This document shows positions 5,104-11,296 of a stretch of DNA of 11,696 bases, piece after piece; position 1 is the first letter of the stretch, and every line of letters starts with the position of its first letter. The DNA lies in the NCBI GenBank assembly GCA_964577175.1, contig CAZNYC010000126.1, positions 1-11,696 on the forward strand, read 5' to 3'. Source of the stretch: BS750m-G62 sp964577175. Its GTDB lineage: Bacteria > Planctomycetota > Phycisphaerae > FEN-1346. The notes under the pieces were generated by a model. It was given only the letters and a program-made list of their open reading frames with translations. It did not search any database and was not told where the DNA came from. The position numbers and the translations under genes are program-made.

Positions 5104-7362
5104 ATGCGCCAGCCCCTCCCCCGCCTGCTGATTGCCTCGCTCATCGCCGGCCTGCTGCCCCCGGCCGCTCATGCCCTGACGGACGAAGAGGTCCTCGAGG
5201 CCATCGAGAAGGGCCAGGAATGGCTCATCAGCCAGCAGGGCGCCGGGGGCTCGTGGCAGGAGAAGTCGTACCACGCCTCGCCGACCCCCTGCGGGCATAC
5301 CGAGATCGCCACCTTCACCCTCGTCTACACGGGCGTCCATCCCAACCGCGAGGCCCTCACCCAGGGCATGAACACCCTGCTCACCCGGAACCTGGATTAC
5401 ACGTATGCCATTTCGATGCGGTGCATGGCGTACGCGTACCTTCAGCGGAAACTCTCCGGCCAGAAGCGCGACATGGTCCGCAAGGCCATGAAACTCGACG
5501 CCATGTGGCTGGTGCAGGCCCAGGGCTCGCACGGGGGCTGGAACTACACGTCGCTGGGCGGGTCCGGCGGGCGGTACGATTTCTCGAACACGCAGATGGC
5601 CATCCTCGCCCTTCGCGAGGCGGCCCTGGCGGGATGCGAGATCCCCGAAATCGTCTGGAAACGCGCCCAGAAACTCTACTTCGACAACCAGCAGGACGAC
5701 GGCTCCTGGGAGTACCAGGGCAACGACAACGAAGGGTACGGGTCGATGACGGCCGCCGGCCTCGCCTCCATCTTCATCACCATGGACAACCTGAACCTGG
5801 CCAGCGGGTGCCCGTGCCAGGGCGGGCGCTCACAGCAGGGGGGCGGCGAGTTCGACCGGCGAGTCGACCGCACCCTGGAGTGGCTCGAAAAGAACTTCGA
5901 CCCCAAGACCAACCCCAAAAAGGGCGGCTGGGCTCGCTATTGGCTCTACAGCGTGGAGCGCGTCGGCATCGCCGCCGGATACAAGTACTTCGGCGACCAG
6001 AACTGGTACGTCGAGGGCGCCGAACATCTCGTCAAGTCGCAGGGCGGTTCCGGCAACTGGGGAGATATCCCCAAGACCTGTTTCGCCATCCTCTTCCTCT
6101 ACAAGGGCCGCGCGCCCGTCCTCTACAACAAACTCGAGTTCGACGGCATCTGGAACGCCCACCGGCGCGACATCGCCAACCTGACCGCCTACATCGAGAA
6201 GGTCAAGGAACAGATGTTCCACTGGCAGATCGTCAGCCTCAAGGCGCCCGTCGACGAACTGCACGACGCGCCCGTCCTGTTCATCTCCGCCGAGTCCGTC
6301 CCGACGTTCTCCGACGAACACAAGAAGAAACTCCGCGCCTTTACGGACACGGGCGGCACGATCCTCTTCGAGGCGTCCTGCGGCAACCAGGGGGTCCGCG
6401 CGTGGGCTCGCGAGTTCTTCCAGGAACTCTGGCCCGAATGGCCCCTGAAGCCCCTCGGGCCCGACCACGGTTCCTTCAAGGATCCCCACCGGCTGCGCCA
6501 GCGGCCGGAGATCTTCGGCAAACACGACGGGATGCGGACCTTCCTCTTCTATGCCATGGACGACATCTCCTGCCCGTGGCAGACGAAGGCCCTGGCGGGA
6601 CGCAAGTACCTCTTCGACTGGGGCATCAACCTGTTCACCTACGCCACGGACCGCAGCCCCCTGCGAGCGAAACTCGCCAAACGCCTCCCCGAGGAGGAAG
6701 ACCGCTACACCGACGAGGTCCGGCCCGGAGAGAAGAAGAGCCTCTCGGTCGTCCGGGTCAAGTACGACGACCCCGGCTGGCTCACCAACCGCAACTACGG
6801 CTGCTGGGACCGCGTCAAGGCATACGCCGCCGAGAAGGCCAAGGTCACCCTGACCGTGAACGAGGAAGGCACGGCCCCGGCCGACCTCGGCGAGGCCGAC
6901 GTCGCCTACCTGACCGGCCCCGGCGACATCCCCCTGGCCGCCGACCAGCAGCAGGCCCTGAAGGCGTACATCGAGGGCGGCGGGTTCCTGTGGGCCGAGG
7001 CCGCCGCCGGCAGCCCCGGGTTCGTCGGCGCCTTCCGCAAACTCGTCCTCGACATGGGCCTGAAGTTCAAGCGCATCCCGCAGACCGAGCCGATTCTGAA
7101 CGGCCGGTTCGAGGGCGGGCCCAAGGGCTACAGCCTGATCTCCGGCGTCGAGTTCCAGCGGTCGCTCCGGGTCTCCCGCCTCGGCCAGAAACATGCCGAT
7201 CTCATGGGCCTGTACTCCGGCGACACCCTCGTCGGCGTCTTCAGCATGTTCGACATCCTCTTCTCGACGAGCGGGTACAACGCCTACGGGTGCCGGGGCT
7301 ACAAGCCCCAGCATGCCAAGGCCGTCGCCACCAACATCCTCCTGTACCTGACGCAGCGGTAG
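5104..7362 (+). CDS. Exported alpha/alpha-toroid protein with two DUF4159-like domains (paralogue 2)
   Basis: This 752-residue tandem paralogue of the preceding gene has the same plan: signal peptide (1-24, ending AAHA), toroid half (25 to about 337) and two DUF4159-like domains. The toroid half is roughly three-quarters identical to paralogue 1 by eye. It has small deletions near residues 206-212 and 270-275 and charge-changing substitutions (for example YKSLSGS to YTSLGGS, and RLQQRDG to DNQQDDG). Residues 325-719 are identical to residues 333-727 of paralogue 1. ATG 5104 is preferred over an in-frame ATG at 5035 because AGGA (5093-5096) lies seven bases upstream and a proper signal peptide begins at once; the longer form would place a polar Gly/Arg-rich stretch ahead of it. 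It lies 123 bp after paralogue 1 with its own possible promoter. Function unknown; probably works beside or in competition with paralogue 1. Confidence 0.85.
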   Translation: MRQPLPRLLIASLIAGLLPPAAHALTDEEVLEAIEKGQEWLISQQGAGGSWQEKSYHASPTPCGHTEIATFTLVYTGVHPNREALTQGMNTLLTRNLDYTYAISMRCMAYAYLQRKLSGQKRDMVRKAMKLDAMWLVQAQGSHGGWNYTSLGGSGGRYDFSNTQMAILALREAALAGCEIPEIVWKRAQKLYFDNQQDDGSWEYQGNDNEGYGSMTAAGLASIFITMDNLNLASGCPCQGGRSQQGGGEFDRRVDRTLEWLEKNFDPKTNPKKGGWARYWLYSVERVGIAAGYKYFGDQNWYVEGAEHLVKSQGGSGNWGDIPKTCFAILFLYKGRAPVLYNKLEFDGIWNAHRRDIANLTAYIEKVKEQMFHWQIVSLKAPVDELHDAPVLFISAESVPTFSDEHKKKLRAFTDTGGTILFEASCGNQGVRAWAREFFQELWPEWPLKPLGPDHGSFKDPHRLRQRPEIFGKHDGMRTFLFYAMDDISCPWQTKALAGRKYLFDWGINLFTYATDRSPLRAKLAKRLPEEEDRYTDEVRPGEKKSLSVVRVKYDDPGWLTNRNYGCWDRVKAYAAEKAKVTLTVNEEGTAPADLGEADVAYLTGPGDIPLAADQQQALKAYIEGGGFLWAEAAAGSPGFVGAFRKLVLDMGLKFKRIPQTEPILNGRFEGGPKGYSLISGVEFQRSLRVSRLGQKHADLMGLYSGDTLVGVFSMFDILFSTSGYNAYGCRGYKPQHAKAVATNILLYLTQR
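6074..7259 (+). repeat. 1186-bp perfect direct repeat, copy 2
   Basis: This is the partner of 3692-4877, encoding residues 325-719 of the second paralogue. After the block the 3' ends diverge again (codons for YATTGYNAYG versus FSTSGYNAYG, different synonymous choices to the stop). The identity is therefore bounded on both sides inside the genes. Confidence 0.93.
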
Positions 7363-7375
7363 GGCGAGTTGGGTG

Positions 7376-7405
7376 GCATGCTTTCGCGCCATGGCGAAAG
7401 CATGC
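7376..7405. repeat. 12-bp-stem palindrome, copy 2, between convergent genes
   Basis: GCATGCTTTCGC (7376-7387) pairs with GCGAAAGCATGC (7394-7405) around a GCCATG loop; the arms are identical to those at 840-869. It starts 13 bases after the stop of the second toroid gene, facing ilvE, so it could act as a two-way transcription barrier. It lacks a T tract. Confidence 0.75.
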
Positions 7406-7459
7406 GCCGGCCGAAGGTTCGAGCGGCACCCCGCGAGCCGAAGACGTGTTCCGTTCGCC

Positions 7460-7475
7460 GGCCCGCTTGCGGGCC
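7460..7475. terminator. Possible hairpin terminator for ilvE
   Basis: GGCCCG/CGGGCC around a CTTG loop forms a strong 6-bp GC stem 8 bases beyond the ilvE stop codon. No U run follows on either strand, so it is not a classical intrinsic terminator. It may protect the transcript end. Confidence 0.35.
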
Positions 7476-7483
7476 GCGCGCCG

Positions 7484-8341
7484 TTACGGCCGGGTCCGCC
7501 GGTGGAACGCCTCGCCGAGCCGCTGGGTGACCGGCCCCGGCGTGCCGTCGCCGATCGGCCGCTTGTCGATCTTGACGACCGGCACGACCTCGGCGGCGGT
7601 GCCCGTCAGGAAGCACTCGTCGGCGACGTACAGGTCCTGGCGTGTGAGGTTCTCCTCGCGGATCGGGATGGCCTGCTCGCGGCAGATGTCGAGGATCTCG
7701 TCGCGCGTGATCCCCTCCAGGATCCCCGCTGCAATCGGCGGCGTGAAGACACGGGAGTCTCGAACGATGAACAGGTTGTCGCCGGTGCACTCGGCCACGT
7801 AGCCCAGGTGGTTCAGCATGACGGCCTCGAGGGTGCCGGCGTCGATGGCCTCGATCTTCGCGAGGATATTATTGAGATAGTTCAGGCTCTTCAGGCGCGG
7901 GTTCACCGCGTTCGGATGGTTCCGCATCGTGGAGGCCGTGATCACCTCCAGCCCGTTCTCGTACAGTTCTTTCGGGTACAGGGCGATCTTGTCGCAGATG
8001 ATGAAGACGCACGGCCGCTCGCACCGGTTCGGGTCGAGGCCCAGGGTGCCCGCCCCGCGCGTAACGACCACGCGGATGTAGGAATCCTCGAGGCCGTTCG
8101 CCTCCAGCGTGTCGGTGACGGCCTTGGCCAGCTCCTCCTGGCTCATCGGGATCGCGAGCCGGATGCCGCGCGCCGAATCGTACAGCCGCCGCACGTGGGC
8201 CTCGAGGCGGAACACCGTGCCGGCGTAAGACCGGATACCCTCGAACACCCCGTCGCCGTAGAGGACCCCGTGATCGAAGACGGAGATCTTCGCCTCGTCG
8301 CGATCCACCAGTTCGCCGTCCAGCCAGACCTTCCTGCCCAT
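7484..8341 (-). CDS. ilvE: Branched-chain amino-acid aminotransferase (class IV PLP enzyme)
   Basis: This 285-residue cytoplasmic enzyme of PLP fold type IV moves the amino group between glutamate and the 2-oxo acids of valine, leucine and isoleucine, the last step of their synthesis. Family marks are VFDHGVLYGDGVFEGIR (21-37), VVTRGAGTLGLDP (92-104), the PLP lysine Lys151 in RLKSLNYLNN, GYVAECTGDNLF (180-191) with Glu184, and the end-domain ECFLTGTAAEVVPV. Length is normal. The start is ATG 8341 (MGRKVWLDGEL), with GAGGA nine bases upstream. The frame stays open upstream, but that extension crosses hairpin DNA and is not family-like. D-amino-acid aminotransferases and 4-amino-4-deoxychorismate lyases share the fold; the 'LYGDGVFEGIR' and 'TGTAAEVVPV' motifs favour IlvE. 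It lies downstream of the ABC genes on the same strand, 134 bp away, and has hairpins in its leader. Confidence 0.9.
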   Translation of the reverse strand: MGRKVWLDGELVDRDEAKISVFDHGVLYGDGVFEGIRSYAGTVFRLEAHVRRLYDSARGIRLAIPMSQEELAKAVTDTLEANGLEDSYIRVVVTRGAGTLGLDPNRCERPCVFIICDKIALYPKELYENGLEVITASTMRNHPNAVNPRLKSLNYLNNILAKIEAIDAGTLEAVMLNHLGYVAECTGDNLFIVRDSRVFTPPIAAGILEGITRDEILDICREQAIPIREENLTRQDLYVADECFLTGTAAEVVPVVKIDKRPIGDGTPGPVTQRLGEAFHRRTRP

Positions 8342-8387
8342 GATGCGTTCCTCGTCAATCGTTCGTGCCGCCGTCTCATCGCGGGCG

Positions 8388-8439
8388 GCGCGGTGGGCGG
8401 TCTTGCCCACCGCGCGGTGCCCCAGACGGGACACCGCGC
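8388..8439 (-). promoter_or_regulatory. Overlapping hairpins in the ilvE leader
   Basis: Stem 1 is GCGCGGTGGGC (8388-8398) with GCCCACCGCGC (8405-8415), 11 bp perfect. Stem 2 is GCGCGGTG (8412-8419) with CACCGCGC (8432-8439), 8 bp perfect. They share bases 8412-8415, so the two full stems cannot form together. Lying 47-98 bases before the ilvE start, they could be a terminator/antiterminator pair or simply a palindromic repeat; no T run or leader peptide was found. Confidence 0.45.
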
Positions 8440-8475
8440 GAGGCGCGCCGGCCGCGGAGAGACTCTACCGGCGCC

Positions 8476-9177
8476 TCACGCGCCGTGCAAGAGTTTCCCG
8501 TCCTCCAGGCGCACGACGCGGTCGGCGCGGTCGGCCAGCCTCTCGTCGTGGGTGACGATGACGACGGTGAGGCCGTCGCGGCGGTTCAGGCCCTCCAGGA
8601 CCTTCATGATCTCCTCGCCGGTGGCGGAGTCGAGGTTCCCGGTCGGCTCGTCGGCGAAGAGGACGCGGGGACGGTGGACGAGCGCCCGGGCGATGGCGGC
8701 CCGCTGCCGCTCGCCGCCGGAGAGTTCCCTCGGCAGGTGGCGGGCCCGCTCCGCCAGCCCCAGCCGCTCGAGCACCTCGTGGGCCCGGGCGTGCTCGGCT
8801 CCCCGCCGCAACGGCCACACGAGCGCCGGCGTCTGGATCATCGCCGGCAGCACCGTGTTCCCCAGGACCGAGAGGTCCGGCATGAGGTGGTAAAACTGGA
8901 AGACGAAGCCGATGGCCTCGTTCCGCATGCGGTCGCGCCACCGCTTGGGCCGGCTGAAGGCGTCGGTGCCCTCGAACCGGACCCGCCCCTCGGTGGGCCG
9001 GTCCAAGAGGCCCAACAGGTGCAGCAGCGTCGATTTGCCGGAGCCCGACGGCCCCAGGATGCACAGGAACTGGCCTGCCTTGACGCGTACGTCCACGCCC
9101 CGCAGCACGCGCAGCGCCGCCCGGCCGAGGCGGTAGTCCTTGACGAGGCCGCTGGCTTCGAGGATCGGTTCGGTCAT
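8476..9177 (-). CDS. LolD/MacB-type ABC transporter ATP-binding protein
   Basis: This 233-residue cytoplasmic ATPase would power the adjacent FtsX-domain permease. All ABC motifs are intact: Walker A GPSGSGKST (42-50), Q-loop Gln94 in FVFQFYHLMPDLSVLGN, signature LSGGERQ (152-158), Walker B VLFADEP (172-178) with Glu177, and switch His210 in VIVTHD. The FQFYHLxPxLxxLxN run is typical of the LolD/FtsE/MacB subfamily, which moves or works on substrates at the outer face of the membrane. A segment after the Q-loop (about 112-131, PAMIQTPALVWPLRRGAEHA) is longer than in E. coli LolD. The Shine-Dalgarno match before ATG 9177 is weak. It follows the permease gene after 205 bp that hold a palindromic element, a wide gap for an operon of this type. 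LolD is the likely role, but MacB-like export is not excluded. Confidence 0.88.
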   Translation of the reverse strand: MTEPILEASGLVKDYRLGRAALRVLRGVDVRVKAGQFLCILGPSGSGKSTLLHLLGLLDRPTEGRVRFEGTDAFSRPKRWRDRMRNEAIGFVFQFYHLMPDLSVLGNTVLPAMIQTPALVWPLRRGAEHARAHEVLERLGLAERARHLPRELSGGERQRAAIARALVHRPRVLFADEPTGNLDSATGEEIMKVLEGLNRRDGLTVVIVTHDERLADRADRVVRLEDGKLLHGA

Positions 9178-9221
9178 GGGTCGTTACTCAGAACAGCGTA
9201 GACGGACGCGGGCGCCGAGGC

Positions 9222-9321
9222 TGTCATTCTGAGGAGCCCGTGAGGGCGACGAAGAATCTCGCCTTGTCGCTTTTCGCACGGCGAGATTCTTCGGCCTCGC
9301 AAGCGAGGCCTCAGAATGACA
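9222..9321. repeat. About 100-bp cloverleaf-like palindromic element, copy A
   Basis: The outer arms TGTCATTCTGAG (9222-9233) and CTCAGAATGACA (9310-9321) pair perfectly. Inside are three hairpins: GCCC/GGGC (9236-9247), a 14-bp perfect stem CGAAGAATCTCGCC/GGCGAGATTCTTCG (9250-9263 with 9280-9293) and GGCCTCGC/GCGAGGCC (9293-9310). No open frame fits, so it is a non-coding element between permease and ATPase genes. Confidence 0.85.
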
Positions 9322-9382
9322 TCGCGGTTGCGCCGTTTCGCCTTTTCGTTTTTCTTTCCGATTTCCGGCTTCCGATTTCGCT

Positions 9383-11137
9383 TTACTCGTACCGCAGCGC
9401 CTCCACCGGCTGCTTCATGGCCGCCAGGAGGCCGCCGGCGGCGCTGGCGAGCGTCGACAGCGCCAGGACGCCCAGCCCCACCCCCGCGCACCAGGCGGCG
9501 GAGATGTTCCGCGGGATGTGATCGAAGTAGTAGACCTCCCGCGAGAACACGTCCACCCCCAGCGACTGGTTTACCCAGATCTCGATCGCGTCCAGGTAAT
9601 GCAGCATCAGCAGGGCCCCCGTTTCGCCGAGTGCCACGCCGATGAGGCCGATGATGAAGCCGTACCCCACGAACAGGCTCCCCACGCCCCCGTCGCGGGC
9701 GCCGAGGGCCTTCAGGATGCCCACGTCCCGGCTCTTGATGTACACCATGACGTAGGAGATGAGGGCGATGAGGACGCCGAACCCGATGAACATCGCCCCC
9801 AGCATCAGGGTCACGATGTCCCGCTGGATCTTCACCACCGTCAGGAGCATGTGCTGTTGCTGCTCCCAGGTGTTGACCGTGAGGTGGGGGGCGGCTGCCA
9901 GTTTCTTCTTGCCCACCAGGTCGCGCCAGGCGTCGCGGATGCGGTCGCAGACGGCCGGTCCGACGGCCGGGTCCGTCACGCGGACGTGGATCTGGTTCGT
10001 CCGGGCGGGGAGGCCGGCCGCCGGCCGGCCCTCCATCCCGGCCATCTCCTGGGCTACGTCGAAATCCACGTACAGGTGCGTGGAATCCGAGTCCCAGAAC
10101 CCGCTCTTGAACCGGTCGACGACCGTGAAGGCCCGGCTCTGGACCTTCGGGATGCCGCCCGGCTCCGTCTCCAGGGCCCCGCTCGGGCGGATCGGAATCG
10201 TCGAGACGACCAGCCGACCGCCGTACTCGATGAGGGGGACGTCCACGACCTGTTTTCGTTCGACCACGACCTTCTTCACGGGCCACAGGACGGCCGTCAC
10301 CGCCGCCCCCACGAAGGCGAGGGCGCACAGCCCCGCAGCCGCGACCCACCCGACGTGCCCCGGCCGCCGCCGCGCCGCCCGCCACAGGAACAGCGTTGCC
10401 AGAAGCATCACGATCGCCGCCCCGATCGCCGCGAACCGTCCCCCGAGGCCCGCCTGGATCGTCTCCGGCATTCCGTCCGCCATCGGCGCCCCGATGAGGC
10501 CGATGCCGGGGATGCACCCCGGCCGGGGCCTTTCGCCGGTGCCCTGCAGCCACCGGTCGGGCACCTGCAGGAGGTCCGCCGCCGGGTACCCGTTCTCCTG
10601 CTCTTCCGGCGGCGCCTCCCCCTTCAACGTCTGGCGCTGCAGGTACTCGCGGAACCGGCCCATCCGGACCTTCTCCGCCGGCCGGATGCCCAGGATCTGG
10701 CACGGCCGCACCAGCGGCTTGACAAAACTGAAGCGCGGCTTGATGCGGGCGACGGCGTAGGTCTGGATGATGGGGGTGGCGGCCTCGACGCCCTCGAGGT
10801 TCTCGATCCGCCCGATGAGGTCCTCGTAGTACGGGATGCCTTCCATGTGGGCGTCGACGATGACGTCCGAGAGCGTCCCGCGGGTCATCTTGCGGGTTTC
10901 CTCGGCGAAGCCGTCCATGATCGCGAACACCAGGATCAGCAGGAACACGCCGAGGGCGGCCGGCAGGCACGAGACCATCGGGACGACCGCCTTCCAGCCG
11001 CCGAACAGGTACTTCGCGCACAGGACGTGCTTGTAAACGGAGGTGATGCAGACGACGGCCAGCAGCGCAAGCGCCGCCATGCCCGCGCCCGCCAGCGCCG
11101 GCAGCGTCCACGGCGAAGCCAGCCAGTCTGCGAGCAT
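9383..11137 (-). CDS. LolC/LolE-type ABC transporter permease (FtsX domain) with extra membrane hairpin
   Basis: This 584-residue inner-membrane permease is the probable partner of the downstream LolD-like ATPase in lipoprotein release or a related outward process. Hydrophobic segments are at about 13-35, 52-75, 235-252, 263-287, 441-467, 486-512 and 550-573. The last three plus the segment at 52-75 are the usual four of LolC/E; the KSRDVGILKALGA motif (468-480) and the ending PVEALRYE are hallmarks of the FtsX domain. The outer domain (76-440) carries family-like stretches such as RPCQILGIRP and SRAFTVVDRFKSGFWDSDS. It is interrupted by two membrane helices joined by an Arg-rich loop (RAARRRPGH, 253-261). 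An N-terminal helix precedes the canonical first one. It is well above the 400 or so residues usual for LolC. The start has GAGG eight bases upstream. lysS lies 159 bp upstream on the same strand. Confidence 0.85.
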   Translation of the reverse strand: MLADWLASPWTLPALAGAGMAALALLAVVCITSVYKHVLCAKYLFGGWKAVVPMVSCLPAALGVFLLILVFAIMDGFAEETRKMTRGTLSDVIVDAHMEGIPYYEDLIGRIENLEGVEAATPIIQTYAVARIKPRFSFVKPLVRPCQILGIRPAEKVRMGRFREYLQRQTLKGEAPPEEQENGYPAADLLQVPDRWLQGTGERPRPGCIPGIGLIGAPMADGMPETIQAGLGGRFAAIGAAIVMLLATLFLWRAARRRPGHVGWVAAAGLCALAFVGAAVTAVLWPVKKVVVERKQVVDVPLIEYGGRLVVSTIPIRPSGALETEPGGIPKVQSRAFTVVDRFKSGFWDSDSTHLYVDFDVAQEMAGMEGRPAAGLPARTNQIHVRVTDPAVGPAVCDRIRDAWRDLVGKKKLAAAPHLTVNTWEQQQHMLLTVVKIQRDIVTLMLGAMFIGFGVLIALISYVMVYIKSRDVGILKALGARDGGVGSLFVGYGFIIGLIGVALGETGALLMLHYLDAIEIWVNQSLGVDVFSREVYYFDHIPRNISAAWCAGVGLGVLALSTLASAAGGLLAAMKQPVEALRYE

Positions 11138-11164
11138 GGAGAGTGCCTCGTACCGCCTGTGATG

Positions 11165-11266
11165 GTCATTCTGAGGAGGCCGTCAGGCCGACGAAGAATC
11201 TCGCCTTGCTCGTTGCCGTTCGCACGGCGAGATTCTTCGGCCCCGCAAGCGGGGCCTCAGAATGAC
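11165..11266. repeat. About 100-bp cloverleaf-like palindromic element, copy B
   Basis: This copy has the same plan as 9222-9321: outer arms GTCATTCTGAG/CTCAGAATGAC (11165-11175 and 11256-11266), hairpin GGCC/GGCC (11178-11189), the identical 14-bp central stem (11192-11205 and 11226-11239) and GGCCCCGC/GCGGGGCC (11239-11256). It sits between lysS and the permease gene. Stem differences from copy A are paired changes. Confidence 0.85.
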
Positions 11267-11296
11267 ATTCTGGATCGTACCGTCTGGCCCGCGCCC

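Noticed and set aside
2611..5532. A 973-codon open frame on the minus strand opposite both toroid genes
   Set aside because: It is the mirror of GC-rich third codon positions. Its translation is Val/Gly/Glu-rich without family motifs, and the plus-strand frame has a signal peptide, ribosome-binding site and recognisable domains. The same applies to 5830-7392.
3692..7259. Insertion sequence as the cause of the long direct repeat
   Set aside because: The repeated block is in-frame coding DNA of the host genes, without transposase, terminal inverted repeats or target duplications.
7373..8893. A 506-codon plus-strand frame over ilvE and part of the ABC ATPase gene
   Set aside because: The minus-strand frames carry complete catalytic motifs of known families; the plus-strand translation has none.
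9222..9321. tRNA gene suggested by the cloverleaf-like fold
   Set aside because: Arms have wrong lengths (14-bp central stem), and there is no T-loop consensus, anticodon arm or CCA-compatible acceptor.
9174..11111. A 645-codon minus-strand frame overlapping the permease gene
   Set aside because: It is Gly/Arg/Pro-rich and lacks membrane segments. The alternative frame gives seven helices and FtsX-family motifs and ends in the expected place.
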